Shown here piece by piece: positions 43,434 to 53,068 of a DNA stretch of 64,000 nt. Within the stretch, counting starts at the first letter, position 1; each line of letters opens with the position of its first letter. Made by a program: the position numbers and the translations under genes. The stretch is from Rhabdophis nuchalis (Eukaryota > Chordata > Lepidosauria > Squamata > Natricidae), in contig CM077645.1 of assembly GCA_039707465.1 (NCBI GenBank), positions 148,547,503 to 148,611,502 on the forward strand, written 5' to 3'. The notes beneath the pieces were generated by a model. That model made no database searches, was not told where the DNA came from, and saw nothing but the letters and a program-made list of their open reading frames with translations.

Positions 43434-45589
43434 CTCCTTCCCCCATAGTCAGTGCGCATGTGTCCAGGCTCTCTGTCCATCACAGTACATGCGCACGCGT
43501 ATTCGTTCAGATAGGCGGGGCGGTGTCGGGTCCGCCCCGAACGCCTTAGTTCCTGCGGAGAGTTCGGCGCGGGCAGCAGGTCCTGTGGAAGCTCCTCCCT
43601 GCGGGGAGTGGAGCTTTCGCCTATGTCACCGCGGCCTGCCCCCGGAGGTGGAGTCGCCGTAGCTGGAATTGGCGATAATAGTAAGTCCGGGCGAGGGGGC
43701 GTGGCGACCGGGCTTGAGGTAGTTGACGGTTGCTGGCAGGCAGCGTTCTGGTAGGGTGGGCCTCCGATGGGCGAGGCCCACAGCTCAGTATCAGGTCGAG
43801 TGGAATGGTCCTGATGACCTCCCCAGGCGTTGCCTGCCGAGGAGAGGCCTGGACAGGCAAGGGTCTCAGAATTTCCAAACTGCGGCTCGGCTTGAACAGG
43901 GAACAACGGCCCAACGGGGGCCAACGGGCAGGAACGGCCTGGTGTGGTGAAGGCTGTCTCGGGCAGGCGGCGCCTCAGTTGATCCAGGTGGCGCCGCCAC
44001 TCAGATCCATCGTGAAGGCCGACCCTGTAAGAACAGGGGCCGGTTAAGTCCAAAATGGTGGCGGCAATCCATCGCGGCTCCCCTGAGAAGTTCCTTGCCC
44101 AAACTAGGTCCCCAATTTTAAATAAGCGAGGGGCGGAAATCTGCAGGTTTAGGGAAACGGGGGTGCCCTTGTACGTTCCTAGGCTGCCATCGAAGACGTC
44201 ATTGAACTCTCTGATCACTACGTCTACCGGAGAACTGGCTGGCACGCTGTGTACTCCTTGGACTGACAGTCCCAAGGCCGGAAACCAGTCCAATCCGATC
44301 AAGGCAGCTAGGGATTTGGCCACAACCAAGATGGGAAGGGATCCATGGAAGGAGCCGTAATCTACCCTCACTCTGTGCAGTCCTAGAATGGGGATTTGCG
44401 AGCCCTGGTAGTCCTTTAGGATTGTCGCCGTGGGGCTGAGATCTCGCTTCCTGAGCTGGGGGCGCAGCATAATTAATTGTGCCCAGGAAATAAGCGATCT
44501 AGAGGACCCGGAGTCTATTTCCATTTTTACATCCACCCCCTCTAAGCAAACCATTGTTAACAGTCTCATACTCTCTGCCTGGTCGTAGTTTAGAGCTGGG
44601 GGCATCTCCGACAGCGTGAAGCAGTCAGTCGGCTGTGGCTGGTAGCGTCTCGAATGCTTCTGCGACGCTTGTTGTCCTGGTGGAGCGGCTCTGGAGGCAG
44701 CAGCTGAAGTTGTCGTTGGTACGGCAGCACGACACACGGCTGCTAGGTGTCCTTTCCTGCCACATCTGCGGCACACCGATGCCTTGAAGGGGCACTCAGG
44801 TCTCTGGTGGGCACCTCCGCAGCCTATGCAGCTCCGGGACTTCTGCTGGGGCGCGAATGCGCGATTACGCACACGCCCGGTCACCCTCAAGCATTCCTCT
44901 TGGTCTTCCTCCTCCATCTCGTCTAGCGGGGCTATCTCGTCCACTAGACACGCTCGCAGGGTGGGGAAGAGAGGAGGGCGCGCGCGGCCCATGTCAGATG
45001 TGGAAATCTCTGACAATTCCGCCGCACGGGCTTCTTCCACCGCTTGCTCGAGAGTCAGTACAGTTTTTGAGAGCAAGCGGCGCTTTAGGCGGATGTCTTT
45101 TACACCGCATACAAACTGCTCCAGCAGGGATTCCTCCAGGAAGCCTGCGGGGAACTCGCAGGGAATTGCGGTGGCTCTCAATTTCTGAAGGAATTCGGCT
45201 ACTGATTGTTGCGGTTGTTGCACACATTGCCTGAATGCGTAGCGGTGTGCTATGCGGGAAGGTACAGGCGCGTAGTGTGCTCTCAAGCAGCCCAGGAGAT
45301 CGTCCCAGGGCACTTCGTGTACCGCGGCAGGTGCTGCTATGGTTCGGGCGGTAGCGAACAATTCTGGGCCGCCGCACTGGAGGAAAAGGCTCAGCTTCCT
45401 TGCAGGCGCGAGTTCGCCGTAGTCACTTGCTATCAGGAAGTACTCGAAACGGGCTAAGAAGGAAGCCCATTGTTCCTTCATCGGGTCGAACGGCGCAAAC
45501 GGAGGCATTGTCGCCATGGCCATGATGGGGCTGTGAGTTGTTCTGCGCTCGTTGGTTGAGGCTTCGTTCCCCGTTGTGTCTAAAGACAC
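43391..45589 (-). CDS. Gag-protease fused in frame to the integrase C-terminal tail
   Basis: The 732-codon open frame begins with a gag capsid-like region (about 25-200) with WASFLARFEYFLIASDYGEL. Two zinc knuckles follow (C254, C257, H261, C266 and C273, C276, H281, C286). An aspartic protease carries the active-site text EIDSGSS (D359). Sequence just upstream of a reverse transcriptase (EFNDVFDGSLGTYKGTPVSL) ends near residue 485. The frame then passes directly into the integrase C-terminal fold (FKIGDLVWARNFSGEPRW, about 490-540) and a Pro-rich tail ending in the LTR. About 2.5-2.8 kb expected of the family is missing at about 44130, yet the frame is kept. It could supply Gag and protease but cannot reverse-transcribe or integrate alone. 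Confidence 0.9.
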   Translation of the reverse strand: MSLDTTGNEASTNERRTTHSPIMAMATMPPFAPFDPMKEQWASFLARFEYFLIASDYGELAPARKLSLFLQCGGPELFATARTIAAPAAVHEVPWDDLLGCLRAHYAPVPSRIAHRYAFRQCVQQPQQSVAEFLQKLRATAIPCEFPAGFLEESLLEQFVCGVKDIRLKRRLLSKTVLTLEQAVEEARAAELSEISTSDMGRARPPLFPTLRACLVDEIAPLDEMEEEDQEECLRVTGRVRNRAFAPQQKSRSCIGCGGAHQRPECPFKASVCRRCGRKGHLAAVCRAAVPTTTSAAASRAAPPGQQASQKHSRRYQPQPTDCFTLSEMPPALNYDQAESMRLLTMVCLEGVDVKMEIDSGSSRSLISWAQLIMLRPQLRKRDLSPTATILKDYQGSQIPILGLHRVRVDYGSFHGSLPILVVAKSLAALIGLDWFPALGLSVQGVHSVPASSPVDVVIREFNDVFDGSLGTYKGTPVSLNLQISAPRLFKIGDLVWARNFSGEPRWIAATILDLTGPCSYRVGLHDGSEWRRHLDQLRRRLPETAFTTPGRSCPLAPVGPLFPVQAEPQFGNSETLACPGLSSAGNAWGGHQDHSTRPDTELWASPIGGPPYQNAACQQPSTTSSPVATPPRPDLLLSPIPATATPPPGAGRGDIGESSTPRREELPQDLLPAPNSPQELRRSGRTRHRPAYLNEYACACTVMDREPGHMRTDYGGRSVESSGLRPRQQVW

Positions 45590-45615
45590 GGCCTGAATCC
45601 CACCTTCGTCGCCAG

Positions 45616-45914
45616 TGTTAGATCAGACAAAGGATTCCGACTCAGGCATAGTCAAAACAACAGGAACGTTTATTCACACTATTTACAATGCACACAAGAT
45701 TCAACTGGCAAGGTTTCTTCTCTGGCAACCTCTTATATAGAGTTACCAGGCAGGAAAACTACTAGCAAGCAATTGCAACATTGTAACTCCTTTCCAGACA
45801 GATTCCAGTCAGCTTGTCTCAGTCAATTAACGCAGCTGCCGGATCTGTTCCGGAATGCGGTGACTCACAGGTTACCAGACTTGCTGTCTGGGTCGTAGAC
45901 CTGAGGACTCAACA
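45616..45914 (-). repeat. Gypsy 5' LTR (299 bp)
   Basis: It starts TGTTAGATC and ends ACTCAACA on plus, and carries the CTGGCAA segment missing from its partner. On minus it holds the promoter (TATATAAG) that would drive the element. Confidence 0.95.
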
Positions 45915-45919
45915 ATACA

Positions 45920-46424
45920 TTTTCTAGAATTCTCAATCACCGGTATACTGATTTGTGCATGTATAATCAAGATATTTGGCTACCTACGTTACACCTCCAT
46001 GTGAACAAGTGAAAATAACGGGGGTGGGGGGATGATATTTATGGGTGAGACAAGGTAACATGCTGACAGTAAAAACCAGGGCAGAAATTTCATTGCTTGC
46101 AAATAAACGCATGAAAGGGCTTATATTTAAATCCTACCCAATAATAAAAGGAAACATAGATGCATTGTGCCGTATTGAACAATGTGCTGGAGAAGATTTG
46201 CAAGAGCTCCTAGCCTTCCATGCATAAAATCCCACTTCTGTGAAAACGTTAAAGACGACAAATTATTGCTTTGCCTTCATCTCTGCCGGGAATTATGTCT
46301 CTCTAGGCCTGTAAAAAAAATGGCTAAGAAGTAAATTGTTCATCTCTAAAGCACACAAAAGTTCATGCCAGGCATTAGGAAATCCTAGAAAAGTTACAGC
46401 TCAGCTCTCCCTAAAATTCAGCCC
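45920..46424. other. Unassigned sequence
   Basis: No repeat or exon was recognised. Confidence 0.4.
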
Positions 46425-46850
46425 GAATTGTTCCGTACATCCCTTAGACCGATACGCTCCCACAGAGAGGGCCTTCTCAGGGTGCCGTCGGCCAGAAAAT
46501 GCCGACTGGCGACACCCAGGGGAAGGGCCTTCTCTGTGGCGGGCCCTGCCCTGTGGAACGACCTACCCCCAGAACTTCGTACCATCACCGACCTCCACCT
46601 CTTCTGCCAGTGTTTAAAAACACACTTCTTTCATCAAGCCGGCCTAACATAACCTCCGCTGGGACTAGCCATAGATAGTTTTAATTTGGGGGTTTTAATT
46701 GGTTTTAGCGCAGGATGGGGATTTAATAGGTTTTTAAATTTTCTACTGTTGTTTTTTGTATGTATTTTAATTTCCTGTGTGCCACCCTGGGTCCTTTTGG
46801 AGAAGGGCGGGATATAAATTTAATAAAATAAATAAATAAAATAAAAAATA
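46425..46850 (+). mobile_element. L2-type LINE 3' end
   Basis: A 74-codon C-terminal frame (46428-46652) has RSHREGLLRVPSA and LWNDLPPEL. The 3' UTR includes CACCCTGGGTCCTTTTGGAG and GGGCGGGATATAAATTTAAT, with an AAATAAAT tail. It is 5'-truncated. Confidence 0.87.
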
Positions 46851-47130
46851 ATATGTGTAGCCTATTGGTCAGAAATAAAACATAAAATATTCCTAATAAA
46901 TACTAGGCAAAAAGACGCTAGCATCTTGTTGGATTGCTTCCTTTGCTTTGTGAACCACTCATGGAGATATTCTCCACACACACCCCACCCAACAAGCCAG
47001 CTGGTTTTCATTCCAAAGGTTCCTTTCATCTTCCCTTTCTACCACCCCACAACTATTCAGGGAGAAGATCCATTAGTTATCTAAATTTCTGAGCAGCCCC
47101 ATGTTTTGTCCAGAGCCCAAGTGAGCTGTG

Positions 47131-47465
47131 CTGTGATTCAAAATTTTTACTACCGGTTCTGTGGGCTTGGTGTGGCTTGGTGGGTGTGGCAGGGGTGGGC
47201 TTGGCAGATACTGCAAAATCCCCATTCCCTCCCCACAACTAGGGGAAGGATACTGTAAAATCTCCACAGAGAATTTTACAGGCACGCAGACCCATATTAT
47301 GGCATGCAGAGCCATATTAGCTGGCATGGCAGCCCTCAGCTCTGGCGTGCATGCATGTGCCGGCCAGCTGATTTTTCGGCCTTCTTGAGGGCTGGGGGAG
47401 GCTGTTTTCACCCCCTCCAGGCTTCAGAAAAACCTCTGGAGCCTGGAGAGGGTGAAAAACAGGCC
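47131..47465. mobile_element. Possible hAT-type MITE relative
   Basis: It begins GATTCAAAATTTTTACTACC and has GGTTCTGTGGGCTTGGTGTG, the same kind of text as the elements at 55261 and 61473 read in the opposite direction. Clean ends and a target duplication could not be fixed. Confidence 0.4.
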
Positions 47466-47480
47466 AAACTAAGACAGGAC

Positions 47481-48441
47481 AAATAAAGCTAATGTTGCAG
47501 AAAAATCAGGAGACTCGGAGAACGAGATCGAGATAAGCCTTTTATTTTTGACCAAAGGTCCGAGCAGAAATAAGTTTTGCACCCGGACAAAGATCCATAG
47601 AAAAAGCAGGTTCTTATATATCTTTCAAAGACCAGTTTTGAACCCGGAAACACTTAAACCATTTTTATTGGTTACCTTGAGGGCCAAGCCTTGTAAGGAG
47701 TTGGGGTCCTTACTTCTCCTTTTGTCTTAAGCCATACCTGTCTCTAACTGAACTTTAGCTGAACCTTGTGGTTTTGTAAGAACTGTTGAACTCTGCGGTT
47801 AGGTGAGAAAGTGAGAATTGGACATTAAACATGAAACCTGTTAAGTCCTCAGACTGGCAAAACTACAGAATGTTGATTGGTTCTCTGCCTGTCAGCAGTC
47901 TCTATAAATAGCTGTCAGGTGGCTCCGGCCTTGTTCCTCAGTTCTTGTTAATCTCTGTTAATAAACGTTCTAACTGCAGCCTGTGTTCCAGTTCCCTTTG
48001 TTTTACAAACAAAACAAAACCTACTGGGTCAGGCTAGACAGCCTCTTAAAGCCCCTTTTACTTCTATATTAAAAGGCGACATAGGCCGTTGCTCCTTGCA
48101 AAATAAGGGAAATGTGTGCCTAACCGCAGAGTTCAATAGTTCTTACAAAACCACAAGGTTCAGCTAAAGTTCAGTTAGAGACAGGTATGGCTTAAGACAA
48201 AAGGAGAAATAAAGACCCCAACTCCTTACAAGGCTTGGCCCTCAAGGTAACCAATAGAAATGGTTTAAGTGTTTCCGGGTTCAAAACTGGTCTTTGAAAG
48301 ATATATAAGAACCTGCTTTTTCTATGGATCTTTGTCCGGGTGCAAAACCTATTTCTGCTCGGACATTTGGTCAAAAATAAAAGGCTTATCTCAATCTCAT
48401 TCTCCGAGTCTCCTGATTTTTCTGCAACATTAGCTTTATTT
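47481..48441. repeat. Long inverted repeat: two 323-bp arms around a gypsy-like LTR core
   Basis: The arms at 47481-47803 and 48119-48441 are reverse complements of equal length with roughly 8-9 differences. Each arm carries TATATAAG and AATAAAAGG-type signals pointing away from the centre, as in an LTR. The 315-bp centre includes TGTTAAGTCCTCAG, CTATAAATAGCTGTCAGG and AATAAACGTTC, which resemble the LTRs of the two gypsy elements nearby. No direct repeat flanks the whole. Origin unresolved. Confidence 0.85.
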
Positions 48442-48639
48442 CCACGCTCCATTGTTCATTCAACGTGCCATTATGTGAAAAGAATGCTAAATAAATTTTT
48501 ACTTCTCTGTGGTTATAAAAAGGTTGTGTCGTGTTTAGAATAGATGAACACCCAGATCTTAGGGCATGGAGGAAACTTTCTGTGAGGGAGACAAAGGTAG
48601 AAGCACATTTTTCCACTTTAAGCATATAATGATTGGGGG

Positions 48640-49034
48640 GGACTAGGGATTCGTCCAAGAAGGGCGCGGGGAACTCGCAGAGCATGGCGGAGGCTCGCAA
48701 GGCCTGAAGGAAGTCGGCGATCGACTGGGTGGGCAGTTGGCGGCACTGACGAAAAGCGAAGCTGCGCGAAATTTTGGAAGGCGCCGGGGCGAAATGGGCT
48801 TTCAGGCGGGCCAGCAGAGTGTCCCATGGCATGTCATAAACGGCCACCGGCGCAGTTATGTTCCTCGCCACAGCAAACAAGGTTGGGCCGCCACAGCCTA
48901 AAAAATAGCTTAGTTTTCGCGCGGGGGTGAGATCCCCGAAGTCGCTGGCGATCATGAAGCACTCGAATTGGGCCAGGAAAGACGCCCACGTCTTTCCTGG
49001 CATCGTAGGGCACGAAAGGCGGGAGGGTGCCCAT
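48640..49034 (-). pseudogene. Gypsy Gag N-terminal fragment
   Basis: The start MGTLPPFVPYDARKD (49034) resembles the other element's gag start. A frameshift near 48995 moves the reading to WASFLAQFECFMIASDFGDL, which continues through RSFAFRQCRQLPTQSIADFL to about 48640. It then runs into unrelated sequence. By eye it is roughly 60% identical to the Gag of the neighbouring gypsy element. Confidence 0.85.
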
Positions 49035-49437
49035 GTTGGCGATGTGCGGTCGCGCTGCGAAGTAGTCGAGTGAGGAGGAAAAAAAATTCTGACGAAGGTC
49101 CTTTTCGTTCCCGTAGGGAGAAAAGCCGCGGAGCGATGCGGGAGGAAGTGAATCCGGACCGAGCCCCCAGTCCTCGTCGCCAGTGTTGAGTGGCCAAAAA
49201 GAGGGTCCAGGCTGGTCAGATTCAGCAACAGGTGGTCTTTATTAACACAGAAGTCGAAGATAAACTATGTACAGCAAAGGAAGAAGTTTTCCCTACCTGA
49301 CAGCTATTTATACTCTAGCTGTCAGGCAGGGAACCAATCAGTGCGTTTCCCGCTCCCGGCTTCAGCCAGCCGCGTCTTAGCCAATCAGACGCGACTGGCT
49401 GTTGCCGGGGATTTTAAAGAAATGTCAGTATTCAACA
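48640..49437 (-). mobile_element. Second Ty3/gypsy element, 5' LTR plus gag fragment
   Basis: An LTR (49184-49437, 254 bp) starts TGTTGAGTGG and ends TATTCAACA on plus. Read on minus it has a TATAAATAGC box and is followed by TGGCGACGAGGACTGGG, a tRNA-Ser-like primer site. A gag start follows, and homology stops at about 48640. The 3' part and second LTR are gone. It belongs to the same lineage as the element at 43142 but is a different family. Confidence 0.88.
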
Positions 49438-49815
49438 GGGGGGATTTGCCCATGGGGGCAATGAAAGCTGGCTCTTGAAGCCAGGGGGAACAATGCAATC
49501 CTTTTAAACTGCACATAGGAAGCTGTATCTTGCCAAGCAAAAGAGATTGGTGGAGGTCCCAGGAATACAGAATCTCTGTTTCTCCAGAATGTCCAACTTA
49601 CTTTTAGGATTTTCTCAAAGGAACCATAATCCTCAACAAAGTTGGAGTTGGAAGTTCCCGACTATAAATAAAATGAAAAATAGCATATCAATGTCACCTT
49701 TCATGCACAATCAGCCTTCCCTAAAACTATTAATCGTGTTAAGAAATGACATACCCTTAGCATCATATGTTGATTTCTTTATTATAGACTGTCATCCAAG
49801 GAGATCTAACTCAAG
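49438..49815. other. Unassigned sequence
   Basis: Nothing recognisable beyond an open frame of 94 codons without a domain. Confidence 0.4.
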
Positions 49816-49816
49816 T

Positions 49817-51630
49817 TATAGAATAGAATAGAATAGAATAGAATATTTATTTCTATAACCGCGTCCTCTCCCCGAGGGGACTCGGAGCGGTGCACAGGGA
49901 GAAATTAAAACAACATAAAATATATACGTAGATAAATACAATAAAAAACAAATTAAATTTAACTATCCCTGCACTAAAATTCCCATTTTAAAATTAACAT
50001 TTCCTAACCCCTGAGGTAGAGACTAACCTAGGCCGGCCAAGCAGAAAAAGTGAGTTTTTAATTTCTGACGGAAGGAGCGGAGGTCCGTAGTTGTTCTAAT
50101 GTCGGGGGGAAGGTCGTTCCAGAGGGCTGGGCCTGCCACAGAGAAGGCCCTTCCCCTGGGCGTCGCCCGCTGACAAAGTCTAGTGGACGGCACCCGGAGA
50201 AGTCCCTCTCTGTGGGAGCGAATCGGTCGGGAGGATGTATGGGGCAGAATCCGATCCCGCAGATAGCTAGGTCCCGAGCCATGGAGCGCTTTAAAGATGA
50301 GAACTAGCACCTTGAAGCGCACCCGAAAGACGACAGGTAGCCAGTGCAGCTCGCGCAAGAGCGGTGTTACATGGGTATACCTTGCGGTACCCATTATTGC
50401 TCGCGCAGCTGCATTCTGGACCAGCTGAAGTCTTCGGGTGCACCTCAAGGGGAGCCCCATGTAGAGAGAGTTACAATAGTCCAGTCGGGATGTCACGAGA
50501 GCATGAGTGACTGTGCGAAGGGAGTCCCGATCCAATAGGGGGCGCAACTGGCGAACCAGGTGGACCTGGTAAAACGCCCTCCTGGCCACGGCTGTCACTT
50601 GGTCTTCCATGGACAGCCGGGCATCCAGGAGGACACCCAAGTTGCGCACCCCATCCACTGGGGCAAGATGTTCGCCCCCAATGGCCAGCGATGGAATCAG
50701 CTGGTTGAATAGGGCAGCCGGAAACCACAGCCACTCGGTCTTGGTCGAGTTGAGCCTGAGTCCGTTTCTTCCCATCCAGATCCGTACGGCTTCCAGGCAC
50801 TGGCACATCACCGCTACGGCATCGTTAGGGTGGTTTGGGGTAGATATATACAGCTGAGTATCATCAGCGTAGAGATGGTACTCTACCCCAAAACCATGGA
50901 TGATCTCACCCAGCGGCTTCATATATGTGTTAAACAGGAGAGGCGAGAGGACCGACCCCTGAGGCACCCCACATGTGAGGGGTCTCGGGGTCGACCTCTG
51001 CTCTCCTGTCAACACAAATTGCGATCGGCCAGAGAGGTAGGAGGAGAACCACCGTAAAACGGTGCCTCCCACCCCCAACCCCCCCAGCCGATGCAATAGG
51101 ATACCATGGTCAATGGTATCAAAAGCCGCCGAGAGGTCTAATAGGACCAGGATGGAGGAACAACCCCCATCTCTGGCCCTCCAGAGATCATCGACCAACG
51201 CGACCAATGCCGTCTCGGTGCTATGCCCGGGCCGAAAGCCGGACTGGCGCGGGTCTAGATAATCAACCTCCTCCAGGTGACGGGGAAACTGTTGTGCCGC
51301 CACACTCTCAACAACCTTTGCCAGAAAGGGAAGGTTGGAGACTGGACGATAGTTGGTTAATAGAGCTGGATCCAAAGAGGGCTTCTTAAGGAGGGGCCTC
51401 ACCATAGCCTCTTTTAGGGAAACAGGCAAGGAACCCTCACTTAAGGATGCGTTGACAACCTCTTGGAGCCAGCCTCGTGTCACCTCCCAGGATGCCAGTA
51501 CAAGCCAGGAGGGACACGGGTCCAATAAACATGTGGTGGCTCGCAGTCGCCCACGTAACCTGTCCATATCCTTGCTCGTAATGCTTTTTAAAGACACAAT
51601 AAAACTCAAAATACCACTTCTGCCCAACGA
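49817..51630 (-). mobile_element. L2-type LINE, longest copy, with ATTCT-type tail
   Basis: The element keeps a long open part of ORF2 and its full 3' UTR, ending in a GAATA array (49817-49850). The 5' end is truncated near 51630, so endonuclease and ORF1 are absent. It is by far the best-preserved L2 in the window. Confidence 0.92.
50023..51627 (-). CDS. L2-type LINE reverse transcriptase, 534 codons open
   Basis: The frame covers most of the reverse-transcriptase domain and the C-terminus. Visible motifs are NYRPVSNLPFLAKVVE (92-107), LDLSAAFDTIDH (163-174, with catalytic Asp), CGVPQGSVLSPLLFN (219-233) and the catalytic box YADD (253-256). Then come LHWLPV and the conserved C-terminal LWNDLPPDIR. 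The enzyme copies element RNA at a nicked target. There are no internal stops, but the N-terminal endonuclease is missing, so the protein could not work alone. The first methionine lies inside the domain and is unlikely to be a natural start. Confidence 0.9.
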   Translation of the reverse strand: MGRSGILSFIVSLKSITSKDMDRLRGRLRATTCLLDPCPSWLVLASWEVTRGWLQEVVNASLSEGSLPVSLKEAMVRPLLKKPSLDPALLTNYRPVSNLPFLAKVVESVAAQQFPRHLEEVDYLDPRQSGFRPGHSTETALVALVDDLWRARDGGCSSILVLLDLSAAFDTIDHGILLHRLGGLGVGGTVLRWFSSYLSGRSQFVLTGEQRSTPRPLTCGVPQGSVLSPLLFNTYMKPLGEIIHGFGVEYHLYADDTQLYISTPNHPNDAVAVMCQCLEAVRIWMGRNGLRLNSTKTEWLWFPAALFNQLIPSLAIGGEHLAPVDGVRNLGVLLDARLSMEDQVTAVARRAFYQVHLVRQLRPLLDRDSLRTVTHALVTSRLDYCNSLYMGLPLRCTRRLQLVQNAAARAIMGTARYTHVTPLLRELHWLPVVFRVRFKVLVLIFKALHGSGPSYLRDRILPHTSSRPIRSHREGLLRVPSTRLCQRATPRGRAFSVAGPALWNDLPPDIRTTTDLRSFRQKLKTHFFCLAGLG

Positions 51631-51888
51631 TGCCAGATCGTTTTCATTATGTATATCATGACAATTTGGAACTAATTCAGCATTTAATTGCTGACACTAA
51701 AGAAATGTAATGGGGAATACTAAGTATATGTCCTGATGTACCCATGATGTTTTGATTAAATAGAATTAATGTGAAATGGCTAAAGTATTAGGCTAGGAGT
51801 GGACACCACCAATTCAAGTTCACCTTCAGCCGTGGAAGCTGATGAATGATCCAGGGGAAATAGCTCTTCAGTCCAGCCTATCCTACAG

Positions 51889-51985
51889 CAGAGGTGGTAT
51901 TCAGCCGGTTTGCACAAAGCGCAAACATGCAAGCGAAGCACAGTCTCATAAAACCGGTAGGAAAAGATTTGGAATTCCACCACTG
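51889..51985. mobile_element. 97-bp hAT-type MITE
   Basis: The ends CAGAGGTGGTATTC and GGAATTCCACCACTG are inverted. The flanks TCCTACAG and CTCTACAG agree at 6 of 8 positions. It is the shortest member of the CAGAGGTG group (see 55261 and 61473). Confidence 0.8.
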
Positions 51986-51993
51986 CTCTACAG

Positions 51994-52219
51994 CAGTAGT
52001 AGTCAACCTGGTCCCTCCTGCCCACTAGTGGGCGTTCCAGCTTTCGTGGTGGGCGGTAGAGGTTTTGTCCAATACTGAAGCACTTTCCTTTTTTTAATTT
52101 AATTGACTTCCCTACTTTATAAATCACCATTACTCTGGAACCAGTGGGCGGTTAGAAAATTTTACTCCTAACAGAGATACAAAAGTGGGCGGTAGGTATA
52201 AAAAGGTTGACTACCCCTG
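51994..52219. mobile_element. hAT-type MITE inserted next to another
   Basis: The left end CAGTAGTAGTCAACCTGG and right end AAAAGGTTGACTACCCCTG are inverted. The flanks CTCTACAG and CTCTACGG agree at 7 of 8. GTGGGCGGTAG motifs repeat in the subterminal regions. Confidence 0.88.
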
Positions 52220-52227
52220 CTCTACGG

Positions 52228-53065
52228 GATTGTTTTTGTGGGCAATATGTACACCATCTTAAATTCCTGTGCAAAAGGCACGATCCTAAAATCAAGCCAA
52301 TAAAATAAAAATAAATACATAAAATGACACATAGAAGTATTAAAACTGCACTATGTCATCCATGGCAAACATTTTTTTATTATCCATTATCCTGCTTCAA
52401 ATATGAAGCAATTGCCCCAGATGCAGTAAAATGGGTTTGTTTTCCAAATGTTTCCTGTGTTGCTGACAAATTTATTGGCATCATAAAAAAGGGCCCTTTT
52501 TGAAACTCTGAAGATGTCTTGGATGTAATGGTGCCAAATAAGTTTGCTTTCATTCCAAAGACCAAACCAAATTCGCTTGTCTTCTTGAGAAGGTGAATCA
52601 CGCTGGGATTAAACAGCTGCCACACTTGCCAGAAACAGTGCAAAAATGTTCACTGAGCCTCAAACCAAACACAAGCAGCCAGCCTGCATTTTTAAGTGCA
52701 GTTCACCCCAACTCACTTATAAAGCAAAGGATAAAAGGAATGTTGATGGGATTAGCTCAGATGCCTCTTGGCCATTAAAACAGCATACTCCATTCTGTTT
52801 AATGTGGGGGCAGACCCTCATTTAAAGCTGCAGCTCTGCATGACATCTACCATACTTATTGAAGATCTCAACTCTATGAAAAAGGAAGCATATCTGGAAA
52901 CAGCAATCCCGCTGTTTCTTTTCGTCACCAACAAACTGAAAAGCATATTGTTAGTTGTTTGAATTTCCTCTCTTTTAGAAGAGACGTGGAGTCAGGAAAA
53001 TTTGGTACCTAACCAAATCAGTAATTTGAGGGGAGAAATGAATGTTGGTAACTACGGCAAATAAA
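52228..53065. other. Unassigned sequence
   Basis: The minus-strand frame at 52380-52643 shows no recognisable domain and no splice context. No repeat was recognised. Confidence 0.4.
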
Positions 53066-53068
53066 TAG

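Larger units (their letters stand above)
43142..45914 (-). mobile_element. Ty3/gypsy LTR retrotransposon with internal deletion
   Basis: Two LTRs (43142-43433 and 45616-45914) in the same orientation bound the element, and the 5-bp duplication ATACA lies outside both (43137-43141, 45915-45919). Next to the right LTR, read on minus, TGGCGACGAAGGTGGGATT is a primer-binding site close to a tRNA-Ser 3' end. Next to the left LTR, GGGGGAAGGAG is the polypurine tract. The interior of about 2.2 kb encodes one fused ORF and lacks reverse transcriptase, RNase H and the integrase core. Confidence 0.95.

Noticed and set aside
43621..45457. Plus- and minus-strand frames of 60-134 codons inside the gypsy element
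   Set aside because: Shadows of the 732-codon Gag-protease-integrase-tail frame.
47481..48441. DIRS-type element with inverted LTRs
   Set aside because: The promoter-like signals face outward and there is no coding region or internal complementary region.
47548..48452. Matching frames on opposite strands
   Set aside because: They are mirror translations of the two arms of the inverted repeat, not duplicated genes.
52380..52643. Possible 87-codon exon on minus
   Set aside because: No acceptor or donor in a sensible position and no recognisable protein features.
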